From the NCBI GenBank assembly GCA_949948835.1, contig CATLHF010000015.1, positions 1 through 35,066 on the forward strand: a stretch of 35,066 nt of DNA. The letters are read 5' to 3'. The notes under the pieces were generated by a model. The model was not told the DNA's origin. It saw only the letters and a list, made by a program, of their open reading frames with translations, and searched no databases. Each line of letters starts with the position of its first letter. The stretch's first letter is position 1. Below are positions 7,966 to 15,555 of this stretch, piece after piece. This DNA is from an uncultured Clostridia bacterium (GTDB taxonomy: Bacteria; Bacillota; Clostridia; TANB77; CAG-508). Made by a program: the position numbers and the translations under genes.

Positions 7966-8397
7966 TTACCAGCCATATACAGAAAATGGTATATGGTTTT
8001 GATAATATTCTATTCCCTTCCTTACATATGGTATCACATTGCTAGGTAAGTTATCTAAATCATAAAATGCTAATTCATCACATTTATCTTTTTCCATAAT
8101 GGTTATTGTTCCTTCATAATTTTTACAGGTCAAAAAATAATCGATACTTTCTCTGTCTTTTGCTTTTCTATGCATAACATGTACAACTTTTAAATCTTCT
8201 TCTTTTATTGTAATACCTGATTCTTCTAGAGCCTCTCTTTGCATTGCTGTTATCACACTTTCATCTCCATCAATATGTCCCGCAACTACACTATAATTTC
8301 CATCTTCATATCCTGTATGATATCTTCTTAATAACAATATTTTTCCATCTTCTATTAATATTAAATGTACTGCCACTACTAACTTAAATCGCTCCAT
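7966..8397 (-). CDS. Nudix hydrolase (143 aa)
   Basis: This is a Nudix-family pyrophosphohydrolase. The Nudix box is complete (G-x5-E-x7-RE-x2-EE-x-G: GHIDGDESVITAMQREALEE then SGI, residues about 40-62). Preceding strands give VVAVHLILIEDGKILLLRR, as in MutT/ADP-ribose-type enzymes of 130-150 aa. The substrate cannot be deduced. The start follows AAGGAGAAATAAA. It begins 24 bases after the dinD-like gene, so it is probably in the same, possibly SOS-controlled, transcript; nucleotide-pool cleaning would fit that setting, as inference only. Confidence 0.88.
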   Translation of the reverse strand: MERFKLVVAVHLILIEDGKILLLRRYHTGYEDGNYSVVAGHIDGDESVITAMQREALEESGITIKEEDLKVVHVMHRKAKDRESIDYFLTCKNYEGTITIMEKDKCDELAFYDLDNLPSNVIPYVRKGIEYYQNHIPFSVYGW

Positions 8398-8421
8398 TTT
8401 ATTTCTCCTTTATATATTCTT

Positions 8422-9279
8422 CTATTTCTTTCCTAAAGGCAATTTATGATTTGTCATCTTCTTGCTTTCTGTTTTTACTCTTCTTTCTAATTTTTTCAAA
8501 TCTTCTGCTGGTTTTAAATTTTCTGGTTTTATACCTCTTTTTCTTAGCATATTTCTTACGCTTAAATTATTATCCACATGTTCATCTGTAATGCACTTTT
8601 CTCCATATATGTCTTTATCTGTCACGTTATAATTCGTCATTTCTGTTGCTAGATTTTTGGCTGCTATCGTTAGTGTTGGCAAAAAATCTGCAAGTGGTCT
8701 ATTTTCTTTTACGCCATATCTTGCTTTCATTTGCATTGTGTTTAATCCTCCAAACAAAGCCGAATCTCCTTTTGAACGAATTCTTGCAAATCCTAAATCA
8801 TCTACTCCTCTTTCATAAATATTTTTTGATAATCGTTTTTCCGATTCTTTTAATTTTTCTCTTGCTTCTAATCTGTTTATTAATTTTATTCTATCTTCTA
8901 TTATTTCTTGTTTTCTAGTTTGTACTGCAAAATAAGTTTGTGCAAAAGCTATCTCTTCCTTTTTAGAATCTCCATTTTGGGCAATTAAGTAACAAGCGTA
9001 TCTTGTAAGCATATAGTCTTGCAATTTTCTATTTGCACCAGAGCCTATTGGGACCATTTTCGTAACCTCACGAAAATGGTTTTCTACACTAATACCGGCA
9101 CTTTTACAAGATTGCATTGCTTTTTTAATAGCTTCCATAAAATTTTCCCATCTTTTATAACCAAGCTGATTTTGTAAATCTCTCGCATACCAGAATTCTA
9201 CGTTTTCGTTTTCTTCCTTGTTAATAATAGCATCAAATTTTTCTTTTAACTCCACTATTTTCGCTTTTTTAAATTCCAT
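8422..9279 (-). CDS. dinD: DinD-like DNA-damage-inducible protein
   Basis: The order of conserved blocks is that of the DinD family: EFWYARDLQNQLGYKRWENF, AIKKAMQSCKSAG, DYMLTRYACYLIAQNGD, AFAQTYFAVQTRKQE, then a C-terminal part with RGVDDLGFARIRSKGD, ALFGG and RPLADFLPTLTIAAKNLATE. The N-terminal part is Bro-N-like, as in phage antirepressors. In E. coli DinD is SOS-induced and inhibits RecA filaments. I prefer ATG 9279 (MEFKKAKIVELK) behind GGAGTG over 9306. Its promoter has a LexA-like box in the spacer, matching the damage-inducible assignment. The length of about 285 aa is normal. Confidence 0.85.
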   Translation of the reverse strand: MEFKKAKIVELKEKFDAIINKEENENVEFWYARDLQNQLGYKRWENFMEAIKKAMQSCKSAGISVENHFREVTKMVPIGSGANRKLQDYMLTRYACYLIAQNGDSKKEEIAFAQTYFAVQTRKQEIIEDRIKLINRLEAREKLKESEKRLSKNIYERGVDDLGFARIRSKGDSALFGGLNTMQMKARYGVKENRPLADFLPTLTIAAKNLATEMTNYNVTDKDIYGEKCITDEHVDNNLSVRNMLRKRGIKPENLKPAEDLKKLERRVKTESKKMTNHKLPLGKK

Positions 9280-9384
9280 AAACATCACTCCATATAAAAT
9301 ACTCATAATAGCATATTTAAAACTATATTTGGGTTTGTTTATTAGTACATTTTTTATTATATTATATGATATTATTGTATTTGT

Positions 9385-9413
9385 ATTTTAAAACATTTGT
9401 TCTTGCTTGTCAA
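9385..9413 (-). promoter_or_regulatory. dinD promoter with embedded LexA-like box
   Basis: On the minus strand TTGACA (9413-9408), a 17-base spacer and TAAAAT (9390-9385) form a near-consensus promoter. The spacer contains GAACAAATGTTT (9402-9391), a match to GAAC-N4-GTTT/C LexA boxes of clostridia. A leader of about 100 bases separates it from the start codon; I see no other structure there. Confidence 0.75.
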
Positions 9414-9456
9414 GGATTTTTTGGTTTTTTACAAAAATTATTTTCTATGGTCTAAA

Positions 9457-9489
9457 AAACTTGAGGTGCCAATTTGTCACCTCAAGTTT
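9457..9489 (-). terminator. Terminator of the miaB-mutS-flavodiiron operon
   Basis: A 12-bp perfect stem (AAACTTGAGGTG / CACCTCAAGTTT) is followed on the minus strand by a T-run, just after the stop at 9497. Its GGTG...CAATTTGTCACC core resembles the terminator at 6216-6254. Confidence 0.88.
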
Positions 9490-9496
9490 GCTATGT

Positions 9497-10660
9497 TTAT
9501 TTCATTAACTCTTCTACAAGTCCTTTCATTTCTTCTTTGTTTTGTTCATTCATTCTAGAACGAATGGTAATTATTTTTTCACATATGGTAACATCTTTCA
9601 TTGTTTCTACCATTTCTAACATTTTCTTTGCTGCAGATGGTGCCCATGTTCCATTTTCAATGATAGCTATTTTTCGTTTTTGATAGTTCTTTCCTTTTAA
9701 CTGATGTAAAAAGTTATGCATTGGTGGAAATACTTCTGCATTATAAGATGCTGCTGCAAGTACTAATTTATCATATCGAAATGCGTCTTCAATTGCTTCT
9801 GCTAAATCATCTCTTGCAAGGTCAAATAAGGATACTTTTTCTTCTCCTGCATCTTTTAATAATTTTGCAAATTCCTCTGCTGCTTCTTTTGTGTTTCCAT
9901 GGATAGATGCATACGCTATAGTAACTCCTTTATTTTCTGGTTCATAGCTACTCCATATGTTGTATTTTTCTAAATAATGTCCTAAATTATCAGTTAGGAT
10001 TGGTCCATGTAATGGGCAAATTGTTTGAATATCCAATGTGCTTGCTTTTTTAAGTACTGCTTGTACTTGTACTCCATATTTTCCTACAATATTAAAGTAA
10101 TATCTTCTTGCTTCACAATCCCAATCTTCATCGGTATCTAATGTACCAAATTTTCCAAATGCATCTGCTGAAAATAGAATTTTATTTGTTGTTTCATATG
10201 TCATCATAACTTCTGGCCAATGTACCATTGGTGCCATAATAAATTGTAAGGTATGCTTTCCAATTGAAATGGTATCCCCTTCTCCAACTATAATTTTTCG
10301 TTCTTCCAAATTTTCAATATGGAAAAATTGTGGAATAAAAGCAAATATCTTTTGATTTCCAATTAATTTCATATTTGGATATGCTTCACAAAGCTTTTGA
10401 ATATTATAAGCATGGTCTGGCTCCAAGTGTGAAATTACTAAATAATCAACCATTTCTCCATTTAAAGCATTTTGTAGATTTTGATACCATTCATCAGTTG
10501 CACGTTTATCTACTGTATCCATTACAACATTTTTCTCATCTTTGATTAAATAAGAATTATATGAAATTCCATTTGGTACTACATATTGACTTTCAAATAA
10601 ATCAATGGTTTTATCATCTACTCCAATATACGTAATTGCCTCTGTTATTTGTTTATTCAT
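9497..10660 (-). CDS. fprA: A-type flavoprotein (flavodiiron O2/NO reductase)
   Basis: Flavodiiron proteins reduce oxygen to water and/or NO to N2O in anaerobes, taking electrons from rubredoxin or a related carrier. The N-terminal metallo-beta-lactamase-like domain has the diiron ligand motif HLEPDH (residues about 79-84), with further ligands in MVHWPE, SADAFG and CPLHGP. The C-terminal flavodoxin domain begins VTIAYASIHGNTKEAAEEFA and has AAASYNAEVFPPM. At 387 aa it is the normal two-domain length without a fused rubredoxin. The start follows AAGGAGTG, 17 bases after mutS, so it is the last gene of the miaB-mutS operon. Confidence 0.93.
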   Translation of the reverse strand: MNKQITEAITYIGVDDKTIDLFESQYVVPNGISYNSYLIKDEKNVVMDTVDKRATDEWYQNLQNALNGEMVDYLVISHLEPDHAYNIQKLCEAYPNMKLIGNQKIFAFIPQFFHIENLEERKIIVGEGDTISIGKHTLQFIMAPMVHWPEVMMTYETTNKILFSADAFGKFGTLDTDEDWDCEARRYYFNIVGKYGVQVQAVLKKASTLDIQTICPLHGPILTDNLGHYLEKYNIWSSYEPENKGVTIAYASIHGNTKEAAEEFAKLLKDAGEEKVSLFDLARDDLAEAIEDAFRYDKLVLAAASYNAEVFPPMHNFLHQLKGKNYQKRKIAIIENGTWAPSAAKKMLEMVETMKDVTICEKIITIRSRMNEQNKEEMKGLVEELMK

Positions 10661-10677
10661 TAAAACAACACTCCTTT

Positions 10678-13284
10678 TTACGAAATACTTTCTTTTAATT
10701 TCACCAATGTGTTTAGTGCTTCAATTGGTGTTAGCTCATTTAAATTGATTTTATCAATTTCATGTGCTAGTTCTGCTAATTTATAATTATACATATCTAA
10801 TTGTCCTGATGTTTGTTTTTTCGATTGCTTCTCTTCTTGCTTTGAAAAAGCATTCGTTCTTTCTAAACTTTTTAAAATCTCATTTGCTCGTTTTACAACA
10901 GGAGCTGGAACACCTGCTAATTTCGCAACATGGATACCATAACTTTCATCTGTTCCACCTGTTACAATTTTTCGTAAGAAAATAATATCTTCTCCCTTTT
11001 CCTTTACCGCAATCGAATAGTTTCTTACACCTTCTATTTTATTTTCTAACTCTGTCAATTCATGATAATGTGTTGCAAATAATGTTTTTGCTCCACATTT
11101 TTCTTTGTCTGCAATATATCCTGCAACCGCCCATGCAATGGATAATCCATCATAAGTTGATGTTCCTCTTCCAATTTCATCTAAAATAACAAGACTATTT
11201 GATGTTGCTTCTTTTAAAATATTTGCTACTTCCATCATCTCTACCATAAAGGTACTTTGTCCCATGCTTAAATCATCTGATGCACCAACTCTTGTAAAGA
11301 TTTTATCAACGACTCCAATTTTTGCACTCGTTGCTGGTACAAAGCTTCCTACTTGTGCCATTAAAGTAATTAGAGCAACTTGTCTCATATAAGTGGACTT
11401 TCCTGCCATATTGGGACCTGTAATAATGGACAAACGGTCTTCTTCTTTGTTTAAATAAGTATCGTTTTCTACAAAGCTTCCGCTTGGTAGCATCTTTTCA
11501 ATAACAGGATGTCTTCCACCTTTTATATCAATTTCTCCAGAATTATCTACTTCTGGTTTTATATAGTTTAAATCTTCTGCAATCGTTGCAAAAGAACATA
11601 GTACATCAAGTGTGGATACCACAAGTGCTGTTTTTTGAATTCTTTGAATTTGTTTTGCAATTTCTACACGAACCTTTAAGAATAAGTCATATTCTAGGTT
11701 AATTAATTTTTCTTCTGAACCTAGAATTTTTTCTTCTAGTTGTTTTAGTTCCTCTGTAATGTATCTTTCGCCATTCGTCAAGGTTTGTTTTCTAATAAAG
11801 CGATCTGGTACCATGTTTAGGTTCGATTTTGTTACTTCAATATAATAACCAAATACTTTGTTAAATCCTACTTTTAAATTCTTGATTCCTGTTTCTTCTT
11901 TTTCTCGTGCTTCTAACCTCATTAGCCAGTTCTTACCGTCTGTTGTTGCTGTTTTTAGCTCATCTACTTCTTTATTGTAGCCTTTTTTTATAAGTCCCCC
12001 TTCTTTTACTGAAACTGGTGGTTCTTCTACAATTGCTTTTTCTATTAGTTCGTAAACATCTTTTAGTTCATCTAATTGTTCTTGTAATCTTCTTAATAAT
12101 GGTGTATTTGCTCTTGCTAAAATTTGTTTCATACTTGGCAATTGTTTAATGGAATTTTTTAGGGATATCATATCTCTTCCATTTGCATTTCCATAAGAGA
12201 TTTTTCCAATTAAACGTTCAATATCATATACCTTTTTTAGGGAATCGATGATTTCTCCTCTTAACATTAAACCATTTTTTAGTTCTTCTACTGCATCTAG
12301 TCTTGCCTTAATTTCTTCTACATCAATTAATGGGTCATTTAGCCATCTTCTAAGCAAACGTCCTCCCATTGAAGTACTTGTTTTATCTAACACCCAAAGT
12401 AAAGTTCCCTTTTTGGATTTATCTCTCATTTTTTCTGTAATTTCTAAGTTTCTTCTCGCGTTAATGTCTAATGCCATATATTTGGTTGTTTGATAAATCT
12501 CAATTTTATTAATATGGTCTAATTTCATTTTTTGGGTTGCTGTTAAATAGTTTAATAATCCATTAATACTTGCTACCATCAATGAATTTTCTAATGTTTC
12601 TATTGTTTTTCCAGAAGTTGTTGCCACCTCATAGTTGTTTTGGATTTCTATTGCATCTTCACTAAAAGTACCATCTTCTACCTTAGAAATATATAAACCA
12701 AATCGTTCTTTTATTGTACTTATTTCTTGTTCACTTTGATATAGAAAATCATTTACAATTATTTCTACTGGTGTAAAACGTGAAATTTCATCTAACAAAC
12801 GTTCAAAATTGTTTTCCTCTTCAATTCCTGTTGCATAAAACTCACCTGTTGAAATATCACAAACAGATACACCAAAGAAAATGCCTTTTTTATAAACACT
12901 CATAATATAGTTATTCTTTTTTTCTTCTAGTAAATTGGATTCAATAACCGTTCCTGGTGTTATAACACGAATGACTTCTCTTTTTACAATTCCTTTTGCT
13001 TGTTTTGGGTCTTCTACTTGCTCACATATTGCTACTTTATATCCTTTTGCAATTAGTCTTGCTGTATAGATTTCTGCTGCATGAAACGGAATACCACACA
13101 TTGGAGCTCGTTCTTCTTGTCCACAATCTTTTCCTGTTAGGGTAAGCTCTAGTTCACGTGACGCTGTAATAGCATCTTCAAAAAACATCTCATAAAAATC
13201 GCCTAAGCGATAAAATAAGATACAATCTTTATATTCCTCTTTTGTTTGCAAATAATGTTGCATCATTGGTGAAAACTCTGCCAC
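10678..13284 (-). CDS. mutS: DNA mismatch repair protein MutS
   Basis: MutS recognises mismatches and recruits MutL. The N-terminal mismatch-binding domain starts MAEFSPMMQHYLQTKEEY and has YRLGDFYEMFFEDA, containing the Phe-x-Glu intercalating motif. The C-terminal ATPase has Walker A GPNMAGKSTYMRQVA, the LDEIGRGTSTYDGLS Walker B region and FATHYHELTELE. Length 868 aa fits the family, and the end has the helix-turn-helix and tail (SYGIHVAKLAGVP, PIEALNTLVKLKE). It starts one base after the miaB stop, implying coupling. No in-frame CGG was found in this long gene, which supports the codon-avoidance argument. Confidence 0.97.
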   Translation of the reverse strand: MAEFSPMMQHYLQTKEEYKDCILFYRLGDFYEMFFEDAITASRELELTLTGKDCGQEERAPMCGIPFHAAEIYTARLIAKGYKVAICEQVEDPKQAKGIVKREVIRVITPGTVIESNLLEEKKNNYIMSVYKKGIFFGVSVCDISTGEFYATGIEEENNFERLLDEISRFTPVEIIVNDFLYQSEQEISTIKERFGLYISKVEDGTFSEDAIEIQNNYEVATTSGKTIETLENSLMVASINGLLNYLTATQKMKLDHINKIEIYQTTKYMALDINARRNLEITEKMRDKSKKGTLLWVLDKTSTSMGGRLLRRWLNDPLIDVEEIKARLDAVEELKNGLMLRGEIIDSLKKVYDIERLIGKISYGNANGRDMISLKNSIKQLPSMKQILARANTPLLRRLQEQLDELKDVYELIEKAIVEEPPVSVKEGGLIKKGYNKEVDELKTATTDGKNWLMRLEAREKEETGIKNLKVGFNKVFGYYIEVTKSNLNMVPDRFIRKQTLTNGERYITEELKQLEEKILGSEEKLINLEYDLFLKVRVEIAKQIQRIQKTALVVSTLDVLCSFATIAEDLNYIKPEVDNSGEIDIKGGRHPVIEKMLPSGSFVENDTYLNKEEDRLSIITGPNMAGKSTYMRQVALITLMAQVGSFVPATSAKIGVVDKIFTRVGASDDLSMGQSTFMVEMMEVANILKEATSNSLVILDEIGRGTSTYDGLSIAWAVAGYIADKEKCGAKTLFATHYHELTELENKIEGVRNYSIAVKEKGEDIIFLRKIVTGGTDESYGIHVAKLAGVPAPVVKRANEILKSLERTNAFSKQEEKQSKKQTSGQLDMYNYKLAELAHEIDKINLNELTPIEALNTLVKLKESIS

Positions 13285-13285
13285 T

Positions 13286-14656
13286 TTATATCTCTCCTTT
13301 TAAATACCACATATGTTCGGATACAATTTTTAGTTCGATTACTTTATTAATCCACTCTTCTTTTCCTTCAAAAATAACAACTTTGTTGGAATCTGTTCTA
13401 CCTGTTAGCATGTTTTCGTTATTTTTGCTTTTTCCTTCTACTAGAACTTTTTGTACCGTTCCAATATATTTTTTATTATTTTCTTCAATTTGGCTTTCTA
13501 CTAATGCTTTTAGCCTATCAAATCGTTCATGTTTTACTTCTTCTGGTATTTGATTTTCCATTTTATCTGCTACTGTTCCTACACGTCTTGAATAAATAAA
13601 CATGAATACTTGTTCAAAATTGACTTTTTTTACAACATCTAATGTATCTTCAAAATCTTCTTCCGTTTCTCCTGGAAATCCTACGATAATATCCGTTGAA
13701 AACACGACATTTGGTATACTTTTTCTCATTTTTTCTACTAATTCTAAGTATTGTTCTTTTGTATATCTACGGTTCATTTCTTTTAGCACTTTAGTGCTTC
13801 CAGATTGAAGTGGTAAATGAATAATTTTAGAGACTTTGTCACAATCATAAATTGCCTTAATTACGTCATCTTTAAAATCTTTTGGATGTGGTGATACAAA
13901 ACGTATTTTTTCAATTCCTTCAATTTTATTGACATCATATAATAAGTTTGAAAATTTGTATCCATCTCCACCATCATAAGAATTTACGTTTTGTCCAAGT
14001 AAGGTAATTTCTTTATATCCTTCATTGGCTAAATCTTTAATTTCTTGTAAGATATCGCTTGGTTTTCTACTTCTTTCTCTTCCTCTTACATATGGCACAA
14101 TACAGTAAGTACAAAAGTTATTGCAGCCATACATAATGGTAACAGATGCTTTACTATTATCATTTCTTTTAATTGGAAGCCCCTCGTAAATTTGCCCATC
14201 AATATCAATAACATCTTCTATTTTATTTCGTTTTTCTAGAATGTGATAGGTATCTTCTGGTAGCTTATGTAGTGTATGAGTTCCAAAGATAATGTCCACA
14301 AATGGGTAACTTTTATGCAATTTATCTACAATGTGTTTTTCTTGCATCATACATCCACCAATCGCAAGAATAGTTCCTCGTTCTTCTTTTTGTCGCTTCA
14401 TTTCTCCAATCTTGCCAAACAGCTTGTCTTCTGCATTTTCTCTTACACAGCACGTATTAAATACCACGAAATCAGCTTGTTTTACTTCGTCTGTTTTGTG
14501 ATATCCCATGTTTTCTAACATACCACATATTTTTTCAGAATCGTTTTCATTTAGTTGGCATCCCATGGTATAAATAGCATAGGTTAGCTGTTTATCTTCA
14601 TTTATTTTTGCTATTTTTTCCATGTATTTATATTGTTCCTCTATCTCGTTTTTCAA
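13286..14656 (-). CDS. miaB: tRNA-2-methylthio-N6-dimethylallyladenosine synthase MiaB (TTG start)
   Basis: MiaB is a radical-SAM methylthiotransferase that converts i6A37 to ms2i6A37 in tRNA. The N-terminal MTTase domain has three cluster cysteines (YTMGCQLNENDSE, FNTCCVRENAEDK, GGCMMQ). The radical SAM motif is YGCNNFCTYCIVPYVRGRE, followed by the C-terminal TRAM domain (KVLVEGKSKNN ... LTGRTDSNKVV). The start is TTG at 14656, behind AAAGGTG with eight-base spacing; the first in-frame ATG is 11 codons later and lacks a comparable site. It is the first gene of the miaB-mutS-fprA operon, and miaB-mutS linkage is common in Firmicutes. Confidence 0.95.
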   Translation of the reverse strand: MKNEIEEQYKYMEKIAKINEDKQLTYAIYTMGCQLNENDSEKICGMLENMGYHKTDEVKQADFVVFNTCCVRENAEDKLFGKIGEMKRQKEERGTILAIGGCMMQEKHIVDKLHKSYPFVDIIFGTHTLHKLPEDTYHILEKRNKIEDVIDIDGQIYEGLPIKRNDNSKASVTIMYGCNNFCTYCIVPYVRGRERSRKPSDILQEIKDLANEGYKEITLLGQNVNSYDGGDGYKFSNLLYDVNKIEGIEKIRFVSPHPKDFKDDVIKAIYDCDKVSKIIHLPLQSGSTKVLKEMNRRYTKEQYLELVEKMRKSIPNVVFSTDIIVGFPGETEEDFEDTLDVVKKVNFEQVFMFIYSRRVGTVADKMENQIPEEVKHERFDRLKALVESQIEENNKKYIGTVQKVLVEGKSKNNENMLTGRTDSNKVVIFEGKEEWINKVIELKIVSEHMWYLKGEI

Positions 14657-14693
14657 TTTATATTCACCTTTATTTCTTGTTACATTTTTTCCT

Positions 14694-14722
14694 ATTTTAT
14701 CACAATCTGTTTGTTACTGCAA
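14694..14722 (-). promoter_or_regulatory. miaB operon promoter
   Basis: TTGCAG (14722-14717), 17 bases and an extended -10, TGATAAAAT (hexamer 14699-14694), lie about 40 bases before the TTG start. Confidence 0.7.
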
Positions 14723-14755
14723 GAAAAAAACAATTACTTTTTTTGCAAACTTTTG

Positions 14756-14784
14756 TTTACTTTTGATATAAAAAGTGATATGCT
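14756..14784 (+). promoter_or_regulatory. Promoter of the MazF-like gene
   Basis: TTTACT (14756-14761), a 17-base spacer and TATGCT (14779-14784) lie 25 bases before the ATG. It is divergent from the miaB promoter. Confidence 0.6.
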
Positions 14785-14808
14785 AAAAAACAAGTAAGGA
14801 GTGATATT

Positions 14809-15207
14809 ATGAATAGCGAAGTTAATCAACAATTCAATGAAACTAAAAATATATTAGAAAATATTAGTAACGATCTAGCATTTGAATATGCAAAATGGAC
14901 AAATAACAAAGCCAAAATTAAATTTATTAGAAAACTTCCTTCTTTTGCTATTACTAGTAATTATATTTATTGGTGTGATTTAGGAGTTAATATAGGTAGT
15001 GAACAAAATAAAATTAGACCTATATTAATTGTAAAAACTAAACAAAATTCTTCTGTTTGTACAGTACTCCCATTAACTTCTGAAAGAATAAATGATACTA
15101 GATGGTATCATATAGATTTAGAAAATCAAAATTCTACTGTTTTAAATGATTGGAATAGATTAAACTCTGCTATGAAAAATTATTATGTTATGACAAAGTG
15201 GCAATAA
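14809..15207 (+). CDS. MazF/PemK-like toxin-fold protein (132 aa)
   Basis: Residues about 50-110 match the MazF/PemK/Kid endoribonuclease fold: YIYWCDLGVNIGSEQNKIRP, ILIVKTKQ, SSVCTVLPLTSE. A helical extension of about 45 residues precedes it (MNSEVNQQFNETKNILENIS). The C-terminus is unusual: after NSTVL the expected basic strand and helix are replaced by NDWNRLNSAMKNYYVMTKWQ, so the protein may be truncated or a divergent subtype. The start follows AAGGAGTGATATT. There is no adjacent protein antitoxin; miaB is divergent upstream and a small RNA locus follows 16 bases after the stop. mRNA cleavage is inferred from the family only. Confidence 0.72.
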   Translation: MNSEVNQQFNETKNILENISNDLAFEYAKWTNNKAKIKFIRKLPSFAITSNYIYWCDLGVNIGSEQNKIRPILIVKTKQNSSVCTVLPLTSERINDTRWYHIDLENQNSTVLNDWNRLNSAMKNYYVMTKWQ

Positions 15208-15222
15208 GAATATAAAAAACAT

Positions 15223-15250
15223 TTGACTTTTAAATTAATTATGGTATAAT
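15223..15250 (+). promoter_or_regulatory. Strong promoter of the small RNA
   Basis: TTGACT (15223-15228), a 16-base spacer and a consensus TATAAT (15245-15250) predict a start at about 15257. No start codon with a ribosome binding site follows before the terminator. Confidence 0.8.
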
Positions 15251-15256
15251 TAATTT

Positions 15257-15331
15257 AATAATAACATTGTAATCCGTTGCAAAAAGCAACGCAATCATTG
15301 TAATCCGATAGCCTAACGGCTATCGTTTTTT
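15257..15331 (+). ncRNA. Small RNA of two CATTGTAATCC-hairpin units ending in a terminator
   Basis: After the promoter come two copies of CATTGTAATCC (15265-15275 and 15296-15306), each running straight into a hairpin. The first is GTTGC-AAAAA-GCAAC (15276-15290). The second is GATAGCC-TAAC-GGCTATC (15307-15324), whose stem is extended by a C-G pair and followed by TTTTTT, an intrinsic terminator. The predicted RNA is about 75 nt. The 11-base box is single-stranded in this model, so it is a candidate pairing or protein-binding site. I do not recognise a known RNA family. Confidence 0.7.
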
Positions 15332-15367
15332 GTTATAAAATATATTTTTATGTATATACTATTATTA

Positions 15368-15436
15368 CATTGTAATCCAGTATTTTGAGATACTGATTAG
15401 AAATGTAATCCAGCCAAAGAATTAAAATCTTTGGCT
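15368..15436 (+). ncRNA. Second, related pair of box-hairpin units
   Basis: CATTGTAATCC (15368-15378) is followed by AGTAT/ATACT (15379-15394). AATGTAATCC (15402-15411) is followed by a perfect 9-bp hairpin, AGCCAAAGA/TCTTTGGCT (15412-15436). A TATACT -10 lies at 15355-15360 with a weak TTGTTA -35. The stems differ from the first RNA while the box is kept, as expected for a conserved RNA. The T tract after the last hairpin is poor, so the 3' end is uncertain. Confidence 0.5.
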
Positions 15437-15446
15437 GTAATTTATC

Positions 15447-15490
15447 TGCAGATGTACATGTTTCTCGTTCTATTACAATATATTGATAGT
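15447..15490 (-). pseudogene. nadD fragment
   Basis: On the minus strand this segment reads FNYQYIVIER, matching the NYQYIVIER stretch of the intact NadD. At DNA level 15464-15485 and 29252-29273 agree at 21 of 22 positions, both on the minus strand. Similarity fades quickly on either side. It lies beyond the 3' end of the surface-protein cluster, whose 5' end abuts the intact nadD. Confidence 0.5.
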
Positions 15491-15522
15491 TAAATGAATT
15501 GAATCTCTAATATAAAACTAAT

Positions 15523-15552
15523 AAAACAGGTAGCAAATATACTACCTGTTTT
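15523..15552 (-). terminator. Terminator of the sortase gene
   Basis: An 11-bp perfect stem (AAAACAGGTAG / CTACCTGTTTT) with an 8-base loop ends in TTTTATTAG on the minus strand, just after the sortase stop. Confidence 0.85.
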
Positions 15553-15555
15553 AAA

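Noticed and set aside
15265..15436. CRISPR-like array from the repeated TGTAATCC boxes
   Set aside because: The repeat is only 8-11 bases, spacing is uneven, the spacers are self-complementary hairpins and no cas genes are present.
14809..15436. Classical type III toxin-antitoxin locus (toxI-toxN)
   Set aside because: In those systems the repeat RNA lies upstream and is co-transcribed with the toxin. Here the RNA is downstream with its own promoter, and the protein looks like MazF/PemK rather than ToxN.
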